Shown in pieces: positions 1 to 14,000 of a DNA stretch of 38,543 nt; positions within the stretch are counted from its first letter, which is position 1, and each line of letters starts with the position of its first letter. A model generated the notes under the pieces. It was not told the DNA's origin. It saw only the letters and a list, made by a program, of their open reading frames with translations, and made no database searches. The position numbers and the translations under genes are program-made. Location: positions 1 to 38,543 of the forward strand of contig JAUCBJ010001014.1 of NCBI GenBank assembly GCA_032718475.1, given 5' to 3'. Source of the DNA: Nemertoderma westbladi. Taxonomy: Eukaryota > Xenacoelomorpha > Nemertodermatida > Nemertodermatidae.

Positions 1-1003
1 AAGGAATGTCCGTTTGGTAAGGAATGTCAGTTTGGTAAGGAATGTCCGTTTGGTAAGGAATGTCCGTTTGGTAAGGAATGTCCGTTTGGTAAGGAATGTC
101 CGTTTGGTAAGGAATGTCCGTTTGGTAAGGAATGTCCGTTTGGTAAGTTAATGTCCGTTTGGTAAGGAATGTCCGTTTGGTAAGGAATGTCCGTTTGGTA
201 AGTTAATGTCCGTTTGGTAAGTTAATGTCCGTTTGGTAAGTTAATGTCCGTTTGGTAAGGAATGTCCGTTTGGTAAGGAATTTCCGTTTGGTAAGGAATG
301 TCCGTTTGGTAAGGAATGTCCGTTTGGTAAGGAATGTCCGTTTGGTAAGGAATGTCCATTTGGTAAGGAATGTCCGTTTGGTAAGGAATGTCCGTTTGGT
401 GAGGAATGTCCGTTTGGTGAGGAATGTCCGTTTGGTAAGGAATGTCCGTTTGGTAAGGAATGTCCGTTTGGTAATGAATGTCCGTTTGGTAAGGATTGTC
501 CGTTTGGTAAGGAATGTCCGTTTGGTAAGGAATGTCCGTTTGGTAAGGAATGTCCGTTTGGTAATGAATGTCCGTTTGGTAAGGAATGTCCGTTTGGTAA
601 GGAATGTCCGTTTGGTAAGGAATGTCCGTTTGGTAAGGAATGTCCGTTTGGTAAGGAATGTCCGTTTGGTAAGTAATGTCCGTTTGGTAAGGAATGTCCG
701 TTTGGTAAGGAATGTCCGTTTGGTAAGGAATGTCCGTTTGGTAAGGAATGTCCGTTTGGTAAGGAATGTCCGTTTGGTAAGGAATGTCCGTTTGGTAAGG
801 AATGTCCGTTTGGTAAGGAATGTCCGTTTGGTAAGGAATGTCCGTTTGGTAAGGAATGTCCGTTTGGTAAGGAATGTCAGTTTGGTAAGGAATCTCCGTT
901 TGGTAAGGAATGTCCGTTTGGTAAGGAATGTCCGTTTGGTAAGGAATGTCCTTTTAGTAAGGAATGTCCGTTTGGTAAGGAATGTCCGTTTGTTAAAGGA
1001 GTG
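1..1003. repeat. 18-bp minisatellite with donor-like motif in each unit
   Basis: About 55 tandem copies of an 18-bp unit, GGTAAGGAATGTCCGTTT, run from the left edge to about 1003. Most copies are identical. A 19-bp variant with GTAAGTTAATG clusters at about 143-250, and scattered single substitutions occur. Each unit contains TTTG|GTAAGG, which fits a 5' splice site consensus. The array ends in a degenerate copy (TTTGTTAAAGG), followed by about 200 bp of AT-rich sequence up to the acceptor of the exon at 1215. Because the unit length is a multiple of three, it creates long open frames on both strands (repeating RLVRNV or FLTKRT). I regard these as artefacts. By analogy with the other arrays in this gene, the unit probably copies the 3' end and donor of the preceding exon, which lies outside the window. 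Confidence 0.95.
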
Positions 1004-1214
1004 TAGGTGTATATGGAGCCAATACCAACGCGCGGTCGAACTGCTAACGTCTGACATTATGCTCACACTGTGTATGCACGAGTCCATCTCAAGATAATTA
1101 GTTAATTATATTATTTAATATTTTGGACAAATTAAAATATTTAAGTGACGCCAAATTTAATAATGAATTTAAATACTAAATAGATTTTCTATTATTTTTT
1201 TTCATTAATTTAAG

Positions 1215-2065
1215 GCTTGGCACGATTTGTTGGAAACTGTAAGTCACGAACGGCCGCAGAGTCTGACGTTGTCCCGGGAGTGGGACGTCGGATCGGAGCA
1301 GTTCGAATGGGAGTTGGACCCGAGTGAGGGTCCCAGTCGCACGCGGCTGCGTCTACGACCCTCCAACGACCCCCCGTTGGCCTCCGCGTTCTATCTCCCG
1401 AACAAACGAACCCGACTCTCGAGCTCGGGGGTTTCCGACTCACATATCGACTATCTCTTCCGCGACTCGCCTCTCTCCCCGGACGCCTCCAACCTCCGGA
1501 ATAAACTCGTCACCCAGGAGGCCGCCGCTATCACCTACTCCGCCTACTGCACGCTGGTCACGCCATTCGCCGAATGCCGGCGAGAGTTCCTAATCGGCTC
1601 CAACGGGTTGTACTTCTTCCCGGAACACGACGAAGAAGTTATCAGATGCGAGTTCTCTTCGGTTCGCGAGATCCACAACCGGAGATACCTCCTCCGGGAC
1701 GTCGCCATGGAGATATTCCTAACGGACGGGCAGTCTCTACTTCTAGCCTTCGAATCTACAGATCAACGCGCCCAGGTCTACAAGCGAATCCTCGCCAACG
1801 AGCCGCCTTGTTTACTTAGCAACGACCAGAAGCTCTCCTTAGCAACAGCAGCCTGGCAACGAGGCGAGATAACAAACTTCGAGTATCTGACTCACGTAAA
1901 TAAATGCGCCGGACGAACGTTCAATGACCTCATGCAATATCCAGTGTTCCCATTCGTATTGGCCGATTACCATAGCAGCAGTTTGGATCTCAATAACACC
2001 AAAATTTACCGGAAACTCCACAAACCGATGCCAATTCAACACGAGAATAAAGAAGCTTACTTCCG
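1215..2065 (+). CDS. LYST: LYST exon a: PH-like domain and start of BEACH
   Basis: The acceptor is TTTAAG at 1209-1214, and the frame opens as [14 protein letters not shown]. The donor is CTTCCG|GTTAGT, leaving phase 2. The exon encodes residues 1-283. WELDPSEGP is the signature that precedes PH-BEACH modules, [10 protein letters not shown] follows, and the PH-like fold spans about 98-195. The BEACH domain begins near [13 protein letters not shown]. The exon is long (851 nt) and GC-rich compared with its AT-rich introns. Reading on past the donor adds only eight residues before a TAG, which is why the open frame appears to run to 2090. The start phase is inferred to be 0 because the upstream exon is not visible. 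Confidence 0.9.
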
Positions 2066-5000
2066 GTTAGTCAGTCCTACTTCCGGTTAGTGAAAACCCT
2101 ACTTCAGGGTAATAATAAGCTTACTTCCGTTTAGCTGAAGCTTACTTCCCCGGCTAGCCAGAAGCCTACTACCTGTTAGTTAGCAATAAGCTTGCCCCAG
2201 GACCTACTAGGATCGGCATGCTGCATTGCAGCTGCATTTTTAAGAATGCTGTGCCAGGCCCAGGTTAGCCAACAACGTACTTTCGGTTACTCAAGCTTAC
2301 TTCTGATTCCTCAGAAGCGCACTCTTACAATTCCCATTAAATTTCCTAATTTATAACTTTTAGGGAGAAATACCACGAAGTGGAAACATCTGACTGCGAC
2401 CCCATGGCCGAATTCGGGCCGTACCATTTCGGTTCGCTTTACAGTAACAGCGGGATTGTCTTACATTTCCTAATCCGGATGCTTCCATACACAAAGATGT
2501 TCCTTCGGTAAGTAACTTGCTACTTTCAACTAAAATATAGAACACATCGGAGCCTTTGGAGATGATGGTACATTAACAGTCACCTTTTCTAAATGCGTCC
2601 GGAGTTGGTTCGTTCGAAGGTTACGAGGTCTCATAGTCTTCCACACGACCAGTTCGGTTGGAATTCACAATTTACAAACTGCGGCACTCCTTAAAGCACC
2701 TTGTCCTGCTGTCCCTGACGAATTTGCCTCTAACTTTGTTTATTATTTATCATGTCCTTGTTGTAAGGAGTGACATGTTTGACACACCATCTAATATTTA
2801 TGTGGACGAGTTTTATACTGCCCCTGGATGGGACTACCAAAGATGGCAGCGAGCAAAGCGAGACTGTGCAGAAACACATCATACATGATACATCTAGGCG
2901 ATCCAATATACGTTGGCTTAGCAATTGGCAATCTTTAATGCCTGTTGTGAAAAAGATTGAAATGTATTATACGGTATAATATTCGCACATATCCCTATTC
3001 ATACTCCGGTATTTTTCTCCCCCGGGGGACTTTGAACTCATCTCCATTGACGTGCTTTGCACTTAGAGTCTTGATAGATTAGGGTGAAACCTTCCGATCA
3101 GCTGATCACTGTCACTTCTGGTCCCCTATTCTTATAACTGTCGGTTTATAAATTTACCTACCAGCTAGACCGTAAGAATACCGTAAGCGTACCTGTAAGA
3201 TAATTAATTAGTTACTTAATTATAATTATTGTTATCGTACATTTATATTGTTACGTCCTAATAAATTAATGTTGCTTAATTTCCTGTTTGCTTTAGTTAC
3301 CAGGACGACAACTTCGACCTTCCAGACAGAACGTTCCACAGTTTGGCGACGACATGGAGTCTTTCCTCTCGGGAGTCCAACACCGATGTAAAGGAACTCA
3401 TTCCGGAGTTCTTTATGATGCCGGAGTTCCTGGAGAACCAAAACGGTTTGTACATTCTATTTTACATTATCTTTACCGTAAAGCTGATCGAGTAACAAAT
3501 TATATACACATTTATTTATCTGATATTATTGGCTGCAGCTTATCAAATATTTTCCGTATAAATGGTGCTTTTGCTTTCTTTCGTTCTAGAATTTGATTTC
3601 GGTGTTCGTCAGAACGGTAAGACTATTGGGGACGTGGAACTCCCCCCATGGTGCCATGGCGACGCGAGGTTGTTTATACTGGTACACCGTCAGATCTTGG
3701 AGTCGAGTCATGTGTCGGGTCATCTTCATCACTGGATGGATCTCATATTCGGTTACAAACAGAAAGGTCGCGCAGCTGTTGATGCTATTAATTGCTTTAG
3801 ACCAATGGTATGTTTATGTAAAGCTTAGCATTGGTTTAGTATTGTAGTAACAGTAAGTATGAAAACTCTGAAACTTTTATCGCGGTTTTGGCTGGGTTTT
3901 GACTGATCGCGGTTTTGACTGGGTTATGGTTTAGCGCTAGATGGCGCTGAGATAGCTAGTTAGTCTATTTCTGTATATATTTATACAGTTTCACATATAG
4001 ACCCTCGCGCTGCCCGAATGCCCCACAACGTGTTACTTTGCGTAGATTGTATACAAACGATATTCGGATTAGGCTACACCTAACCGGTAGGGTGTTCTCT
4101 TATGGAATCAGATTTAATAACTATAATCTTTTTTGTTGTCGCAGTTGTATTACGGGTTGGATCTGGAAGCGATTAAAGATCCCAATGATCGTAAGGCTGT
4201 AGAAAGTATGATCAAATCGTACGGCCAAACACCTAAACAGTTGTTCGTTAACCAACATCCTAAGAGACAGGTGAGTGAGTGAGTGCGGTCAAACACATAA
4301 ACAGTTGTTCGTTAACCAACATCCTTAGAGACAGGTGAGTGAATGAGTACGGTCAAACACATAAACAGTTGTTCGTTAACCAACATCCCAAGAGACAGGT
4401 GAGTGAGTGAGTGCGGTCAAACACATAAACAGTTGTTCGTTAACCAACATCCTTAGAGACAGGTGAGTGAGTGAGTATACGGTCAAACACATAAACATTT
4501 GTTCGTTAACCAACATCCTTAGATACATCGGTGAGTGAGTGAGTACGGTCAAACACATAAACTGTTGTTCGTTAACCAACATCCTTAGAGACAGGTGAGT
4601 GAGTGAGTATACGGCCAAACACCTAAACAGTTGTTCGTTAACCAACATCCTAAGAGACAGGTGAGTGAGTGAGTATACGGTCAAACACATAAACAGTTGT
4701 TCGTTAACCAACATCCTTAGAGACATCGGTGAGTGAGTGAGTACGGTCAAACACATAAACAGTTGTTCGTTAACCAACATCCTTAGATACAGGTGAGTGA
4801 GTGAGTATACGGCCAAACACCTAAACAGTTGTTCGTTAACCAACATCCTAAGAGACAGGTGAGTGAGTGAGTATACGGTCAAACACATAAACAGTTGTTC
4901 GGTAACCAACATCCTTAGAGACAGGTGAGTGAGTGAGTACGGTCAAACACATAAACAGTTGTTCGTTAACCAACATCCCAAGAGACAGGTGAGTGAGTGA

Positions 5001-8000
5001 GTACGGTCAAACTCATAAACAGTTGTTCGGTAACCAACATCCTTAGAGACAGGTGAGTGAGTGAGTACGGTCAAACACATAAACAGTTGTTCGTTAACCA
5101 ACATCCCAAGAGACAGGTGAGTGAGTGAGTGCGGTCAAACACATAAACAGTTGTTCGTTAACCAACATCCTAAGAGACAGGTGAGTGAGTGAGTACGGTC
5201 AAACACATAAACAGTTGTTCGGTAACCAACATCCTTAGAGACAGGTGAGTGAGTGAGTACGGTCAAACACATAAACAGTTGTTCGTTAACCAACATCCCA
5301 AGAGACAGGTGAGTGAGTGAGTGCGGTCAAACACATAAACAGTTGTTCGTTAACCAACATCCTTAGAGACAGGTGAGTGAGTGAGTACGGTCAAACACAT
5401 AAACTGTTGTTCGTTAACCAACATCCTTAGAGACAGGTGAGTGAGTGAGTATACGGCCAAACACCTAAACAGTTGTTCGTTAACCAACATCCTAAGAGAC
5501 AGGTGAGTGAGTGAGTACGGTCAAACACATAAACAGTTGTTCGGTAACCAACATCCTTAGAGACAGGTGAGTGAGTGAGTACGGTCAAACACATAAACAG
5601 TTATTCGTTAACCAACATCCCAAGAGTCAGGTGAGTGAGTGAGTACGGTCAAACTCATAAACAGTTGTTCGGTAACCAACATCCTTAGAGACAGGTGAGT
5701 GAGTGAGTACGGTCAAACACATAAACAGTTGTTCGTTAACCAACATCCCAAGAGACAGGTGAGTGAGTGAGTATACGGTCAAACACATAAACTGTTGTTC
5801 GTTAACCAACATCCTTAGAGACAGGTGAGTGAGTGAGTATACGGCCAAACACCTAAACAGTTGTTCGTTAACCAACATCCTAAGAGACAGGTGAGTGAGT
5901 GAGTACGGTCAAACACATAAACAGTTGTTCGGTAACCAACATCCTTAGAGACAGGTGAGTGAGTGAGTATACGGCCAAACACCTAAACAGTTGTTCGTTA
6001 ACCAACATCCTAAGAGACAGGTGAGTGAGTGAGTACGGTCAAACACATAAACAGTTGTTCGGTAACCAACATCCTTAGAGACAGGTGAGTGAGTGAGTAT
6101 ACGGCCAAACACCTAAACAGTTGTTCGTTAACCAACATCCTAAGAGACAGGTGAGTGAGTGAGTACGGTCAAACACATAAACTGTTGTTCGTTAACCAAC
6201 ATCCTTAGAGACAGGTGAGTGAGTGAGTATACGGCCAAACACCTAAACAGTTGTTCGTTAACCAACATCCTAAGAGACAGGTGAGTGAGTGAGTACGGTC
6301 AAACACATAAACAGTTGTTCGGTAACCAACATCCTTAGAGACAGGTGAGTGAGTGAGTACGGTCAAACACATAAACAGTTGTTCGTTAACCAACATCCCA
6401 AGAGACAGGTGAGTGAGTGAGTACGGTCAAACTCATAAACAGTTGTTCGGTAACCAACATCCTTAGAGACAGGTGAGTGAGTGAGTACGGTCAAACACAT
6501 AAACAGTTGTTCGTTAACCAACATCCCAAGAGACAGGTGAGTGAGTGAGTGCGGTCAAACACATAAACAGTTGTTCGTTAACCAACATCCTAAGAGACAG
6601 GTGAGTGAGTGAGTACGGTCAAACACATAAACAGTTGTTCGGTAACCAACATCCTTAGAGACAGGTGAGTGAGTGAGTACGGTCAAACACATAAACAGTT
6701 GTTCGTTAACCAACATCCCAAGAGACAGGTGAGTGAGTGAGTGCGGTCAAACACATAAACAGTTGTTCGTTAACCAACATCCTTAGAGACAGGTGAGTGA
6801 GTGAGTACGGTCAAACACATAAACTGTTGTTCGTTAACCAACATCCTTAGAGACAGGTGAGTGAGTGAGTATACGGCCAAACACCTAAACAGTTGTTCGT
6901 TAACCAACATCCTAAGAGACAGGTGAGTGAGTGAGTACGGTCAAACACATAAACAGTTGTTCGGTAACCAACATCCTTAGAGACAGGTGAGTGAGTGAGT
7001 ACGGTCAAACACATAAACAGTTATTCGTTAACCAACATCCCAAGAGTCAGGTGAGTGAGTGAGTACGGTCAAACTCATAAACAGTTGTTCGGTAACCAAC
7101 ATCCTTAGAGACAGGTGAGTGAGTGAGTACGGTCAAACACATAAACAGTTGTTCGTTAACCAACATCCCAAGAGACAGGTGAGTGAGTGAGTATACGGTC
7201 AAACACATAAACAGTTGTTCGTTAACCAACATCCCAAGAGACAGGTGAGTGAGTGAGTACGGTCAAACTCATAAACAGTTGTTCGGTAACCAACATCCTT
7301 AGAGACAGGTGAGTGAGTGAGTACGGTCAAACACATAAACAGTTGTTCGTTAACCAACATCCCAAGAGACAGGTGAGTGAGTGAGTACGGTCAAACTCAT
7401 AAACAGTTGTTCGGTAACCAACATCCTTAGAGACAGGTGAGTGAGTGAGTACGGTCAAACACATAAACAGTTGTTCGTTAACCAACATCCCAAGAGACAG
7501 GTGAGTGAGTGAGTACGGTCAAACACATAAACAGTTGTTCGTTAACCAACATCCTTAGAGACATCGGTGAGTGAGTGAGTACGGTCAAACACATAAACAG
7601 TTATTCGTTAACCAACATCCTAAGAGACAGGTGAGTGAGTGAGTACGGTCAAACACATAAACAGTTGTTCGTTAACCAACATCCCAAGAGACAGGTGAGT
7701 GAGTGAGTACGGTCAAACTCATAAACAGTTGTTCGGTAACCAACATCCTTAGAGACAGGTGAGTGAGTGAGTACGGTCAAACACATAAACAGTTGTTCGT
7801 TAACCAACATCCCAAGAGACAGGTGAGTGAGTGAGTACGGTCAAACTCATAAACAGTTGTTCGGTAACCAACATCCTTAGAGACATCGGTGAGTGAGTGA
7901 GTACGGTCAAACTCATAAACAGTTGTTCGGTAACCAACATCCCAAGAGACAGGTGAGTGAGTGAGTACGGTCAAACTCATAAACAGTTGTTCGGTAACCA

Positions 8001-11000
8001 ACATCCTTAGAGACAGGTGAGTGAGTGAGTACGGTCAAACACATAAACAGTTGTTCGTTAACCAACATCCTTAGAGACATCGGTGAGTGAGTGAGTACGG
8101 TCAAACTCATAAACAGTTGTTCGGTAACCAACATCCCAAGAGACAGGTGAGTGAGTGAGTACGGTCAAACTCATAAACAGTTGTTCGGTAACCAACATCC
8201 TTAGAGACAGGTGAGTGAGTGAGTACGGTCAAACACATAAACAGTTGTTCGTTAACCAACATCCTAAGAGACAGGTGAGTGAGTGAGTACGGTCAAACAC
8301 ATTAACCAAACAGTTGTTCGGTAACCAACATCCTTAGAGACAGGTGAGTGAGTGAGTACGGTCAAACACATAAACAGTTGTTCGTTAACCAACATCCTTA
8401 GAGACATCGGTGAGTGAGTGAGTACGGTCAAACTCATTAACCAAACAGTTGTTCGGTAACCAACATCCTTAGAGACAGGTGAGTGAGTGAGTACGGTCAA
8501 ACACATAAACAGTTGTTCGGTAACCAACATCCTTAGAGACATCGGTGAGTGAGTGAGTACGGTCAAACACATAAACAGTTGTTCGGTAACCAACATCCTT
8601 AGAGACATCGGTGAGTGAGTGAGTACGGTCAAACACATAAACAGTTGTTCGTTAACCAACATCCTTATAGAGACATCGGTGAGTGAGTGAGTACGGTCAA
8701 ACACATAAACAGTTGTTCGTTAACCAACATCCTTAGAGACAGGTGAGTGAGTGAGTACGGTCAAACACATAAACAGTTGTTCGTTAACCAACATCCCAAG
8801 AGACAGGTGAGTGAGTGAGTACGGTCAAACTCATAAACAGTTGTTCGGTAACCAACATCCTTAGAGACAAGTGAGTGAGTGAGTACGGTCAAACACATAA
8901 ACAGTTGTTCGTTAACCAACATCCCAAGAGACAGGTGAGTGAGTGAGTACGGTCAAACACATAAACAGTTGTTCGTTAACCAACATCCTTAGAGACATCG
9001 GTGAGTGAGTGAGTACGGTCAAACTCATAAACAGTTGTTCGGTAACCAACATCCTTAGAGACAGGTGAGTGAGTGAGTACGGTCAAACACATAAACAGTT
9101 GTTCGTTAACCAACATCCCAAGAGACAGGTGAGTGAGTGAGTACGGTCAAACACATAAACAGTTGTTCGGTAACCAACATCCTTAGAGACATCGGTGAGT
9201 GAGTGAGTACGGTCAAACACATAAACGGTTGTTCGTTAACCGACATCCCAAGAGACAGGTGAGTGAGTGAGTACGGTCAAACACCTAAACAGTTGTTCGT
9301 TAACCGACATCCTTAGAGACATCGGTGAGTGAGTGAGTACGGTCAAACACATAAACAGTTGTTCGTTAACCAACATCCTTATAGAGACATCGGTGAGTGA
9401 GTGAGTACGGTCAAACACATAAACAGTTGTTCGTTAACCAACATCCTTAGAGACAGGTGAGTGAGTGAGTACGGTCAAACTCATAAACAGTTGTTCGTTA
9501 ACCAACATCCTAAGAGACAGGTGAGTGAGTGAGTACGGTCAAACACATAAACAGTTATTCGTTAACCAACATCCTTAGAGACAGGTGAGTGAGTGAGTAC
9601 GGTCAAACACATAAACAGTTATTCGTTAACCAACATCCCAAGAGACAGGTGAGTGAGTGAGTACGGTCAAACACATAAACAGTTGTTCGGTAACCAACAT
9701 CCTTACAGACATCGGTGAGTGAGTGAGTACGGTCAAACACATAAACAGTTGTTCGGTAACCAACATCCTTAGAGACATCGGTGAGTGAGTGAGTACGGTC
9801 AAACACATAAACAGTTGTTCGTTAACCAACATCCTTAGAGACAGGTGAGTGAGTGAGTACGGTCAAACTCATAAACAGTTGTTCGTTAACCAACATCCTA
9901 AGAGACAGGTGAGTGAGTGAGTACGGTCAAACACATAAACAGTTATTCGTTAACCAACATCCTTAGAGACAGGTGAGTGAGTGAGTACGGTCAAACACAT
10001 AAACAGTTATTCGTTAACCAACATCCCAAGAGACAGGTGAGTGAGTGAGTACGGTCAAACACATAAACAGTTGTTCGTTAACCAACATCCTTAGAGACAG
10101 GTGAGTGAGTGAGTACGGTCAAACACATAAACAGTTATTCGTTAACCAACATCCTTAGAGACAGGTGAGTGAGTGAGTACGGTCAAACACATAAACAGTT
10201 ATTCGTTAACCAACATCCCAAGAGACAGGTGAGTGAGTGAGTACGGTCAAACACATAAACAGTTGTTCGGTAACCAACATCCTAAGAGACAGGTGAGTGA
10301 GTGAGTACGGTCAAACACATAAACAGTTATTCGTTAACCAACATCCTTAGAGACAGGTGAGTGAGTGAGTACGGTCAAACACATAAACAGTTATTCGTTA
10401 ACCAACATCCCAAGAGACAGGTGAGTGAGTGAGTACGGTCAAACACATAAACAGTTGTTCGGTAACCAACATCCTTAGAGACATCGGTGAGTGAGTGAGT
10501 ACGGTCAAACACATAAACAGTTGTTCGGTAACCAACATCCTTATAGAGACATCGGGAGTGAGTGAGTACGGCCAAACACATAACAGTTGTTCGTTAACCA
10601 ACATCCTTAGAGACATCGGTGAGTGAGTGAGTACGGTCAAACACATAAACAGTTGTTCGTTAACCAACATCCTTAGAGACATCGGTGAGTGAGTGAGTAC
10701 GGCCAAACACATAAACAGTTGTACGTTAACCAACATCCTTATAGAGACATCGGGAGTGAGTGAGTACGGTCAAACACATAAACAGTTGTTCGTTAACCAA
10801 CATCCTTATAGAGACATCGGGAGTGAGTGAGTACGGTCAAACACATAAACAGTTGTACGTTAACCAACATCCTTATATAGAGACATCGGTGAGTGAGTGA
10901 GTACGGTCAAACACATAAACAGTTGTTCGTTAACCAACATCCTTATAGAGACATCGGTGAGTGAGTGAGTATACGGTCAAACACATAAACAGTTGTTCGT

Positions 11001-14000
11001 TAACCAACATCCTTAGAGACATCGGTGAGTGAGTGAGTACGGTCAAACACATAAACAGTTGTTCGTTAACCAACATCCTTAGAGACATCGGTGAGTGAGT
11101 GAGTACGGTCAAACACATAAACAGTTGTTCGTTAACCAACACCCTTAGAGACAGGTGAGTGAGTGAGTACGGTCAAACACATAAACAGTTGTTCGTTAAC
11201 CAACACCCTTAGAGACATCGGGAGTGAGTGAGTACGGTCAAACACATAAACAGTTGTTCGTTAACCAACATCCTTAGAGACATCGGTGAGTGAGTGAGTA
11301 CGGTCAAACACATAAACAGTTGTTCGTTAACCAACATCCTTAGAGACATTGGTGAGTGAGTGAGTATACGGTCAAACACATAAACAGTTGTTCGTTAACC
11401 AACATCCTTAGAGACATCGGTGAGTGAGTGAGTATACGGTCAAACACATAAACAGTTGTTCGTTAGCCAACATCCTTAGAGACATCGGTGAGTGAGTGAG
11501 TACGGTCAAACACACAAACAGTTGTTCGTTAACCAACATCCTTAGAGACATCGGTGAGTGAGTGAGTACGGTCAAACTCATAAACAGTTGTTCGTTAACC
11601 AACATCCTTAGAGACATTGGTGAGTGAGTGAGTATACGGTCAAACACATAAACAGTTGTTCGTTAACCAACATCCTTAGAGACATTGGTGAGTGAGTGAG
11701 TATACGGTCAAACACCTAAACAGTTGTTCGTTAACCAACATCCTTAGAGACATCGGTGAGTGAGTGAGTACGGTCAAACTCATAAACAGTTGTTCGTTAA
11801 CCAACATCCTTAGAGACATCGGTGAGTGAGTGAGTACGGTCAAACACATAAACAGTTGTTCGTTAACCAACATCCTTAGAGACATCGGTGAGTGAGTGAG
11901 TATACGGTCAAACACATAAACAGTTGTTCGTTAACCAACATCCTTAGAGACATCGGTGAGTGAGTGAGTATACGGTCAAACACATAAACAGTTGTTCGTT
12001 AACCAACATCCTTATAGAGACATCGGGAGTGAGTGAGTACGGTCAAACACATAAACAGTTGTTCGTTAACCAACATCCTTATAGAGACATCGGGAGTGAG
12101 TGAGTACGGTCAAACACATAAACAGGTGTTCGTTAACCAACACCCTTAGAGACAGGTGAGTGAGTGACTATACGGTCAAACACATAAACAGTTGTACGTT
12201 AACCAACATCCTTATAGAGACATCGGGAGTGAGTGAGTACGGCCAAACACATAAACAGTTGTTCGTTAACCAACACCCTTAGAGACAGGTGAGTGAGTGA
12301 GTATACGGTCAAACACATAAACAGTTGTTCGTTAACCAACATCCTTATAGAGACATCGGTGAGTGAGTGAGTACGGTCAAACACATAAACAGTTGTTCGT
12401 TAACCAACATCCTTAGAGACATCGGTGAGTGAGTGAGTATACGGTCAAACACATAAACAGTTGTTCGTTAACCAACATCCTTAGAGACATCGGTGAGTGA
12501 GTGAGTATACGGTCAAACACATAAACAGTTGTACGTTAACCAACATCCTTATAGAGACATCGGGAGTGAGTGAGTACGGTCAAACACATAAACAGTTGTT
12601 CGTTAACCAACATCCTTATAGAGACATCGGTGAGTGAGTGAGTACGGTCAAACACATAAACAGTTGTACGTTAACCAACATCCTTATAGAGACATCGGAA
12701 GTGAGTGAGTACGGTCAAACACATAAACAGTTGTTCGTTAACCAACATCCTTAGAGACAGGTGAGTGAGTGAGTATACGGTCAAACACATAAACAGTTGT
12801 ACGTTAACCAACATCCTTATAGAGACATCGGTGAGTGAGTGAGTATACGGTCAAACACATAAACAGTTGTACGTTAACCAACATCCTTAGAGATAGGTGA
12901 GTGAGAGAGTACGGTCAAACACATAAACAGTTGTACGTTAACCAACATCCTTATAGAGACATCGGGAGTGAGTGAGTACGGTCAAACACATAAACAGTTG
13001 TTCGTTAACCAACATCCTTAGAGACATCGGTGAGTGAGTGAGTATACGGTCAAACACATAACAGTTGTTCGTTAACCAACATCCTTATAGAGACATCGGT
13101 GAGTGAGTGAGTACGGTCAAACACATAAACAGTTGTACGTTAACCAACATCCTTATAGAGACATCGGGAGTGAGTGAGTACGGTCAAACACATAAACAGT
13201 TGTACGTTAACCAACATCCTTATAGAGACATCGGGAGTGAGTGAGTACGGTCAAACACATAAACAGTTGTTCGTTAACCAACATCCTTAGAGACAGGTGA
13301 GTGAGTGAGTACGGTCAAACACATAAACAGTTGTTCGTTAACCAACATCTTTAGAGACATCGGTGAGTGAGTGAGTACGGTCAAACACATAAACAGTTGT
13401 TCGTTAACCAACATCCTTAGATACATCGGTGAGTGAGTGAGTACGGTCAAACACATAACAGTTGTTCGTTAACCAACATCCTTATAGAGACATCGGTGAG
13501 TGAGTGAGTACGGTCAAACACATAAACAGTTGTACGTTAACCAACATCCTTATAGAGACATCGGGAGTGAGTGAGTACGGTCAAACACATAAACAGTTGT
13601 TCGTTAACCAACATCCTTAGAGACAGGTGAGTGAGTGAGTATACGGTCAAACACATAAACAGTTGTTCGTTAACCAACATCCTTAGAGACATCGGTGAGT
13701 GAGTGAGTACGGTCAAACACATAAACAGTTGTTCGTTAACCAACATCCTAAGAGACATCGGTGACTGAGTGAGTATACGGTCAAACACATAAACAGTTGT
13801 ACGTTAACCAACATCTTTATAGAGACATCGGTGAGTGAGTGAGTATACGGTCAAACACATAAACAGTTGTTCGTTAACCAACATCCTTAGAGACATCGGT
13901 GAGTGAGTGAGTATACGGTCAAACACCTAAACAGTTGTTCGTTAACCAACATCCTTAGAGACATCGGTGAGTGAGTGAGTACGGTCAAACACATAAACAG

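Noticed and set aside
203-1097. Long open frames on both strands through the 18-bp repeat (about 281-294 codons)
   Set aside because: The unit length is divisible by three and lacks stops, so any frame stays open. The hexapeptide repeats (RLVRNV, FLTKRT) have no flanking coding sequence, and the region lies within an intron.
1324-2042. Overlapping frames at 1324-1593, 1574-1819 and 1839-2042
   Set aside because: They are shadows of the GC-rich LYST exon in other frames; only the frame giving PH-BEACH motifs is conserved.
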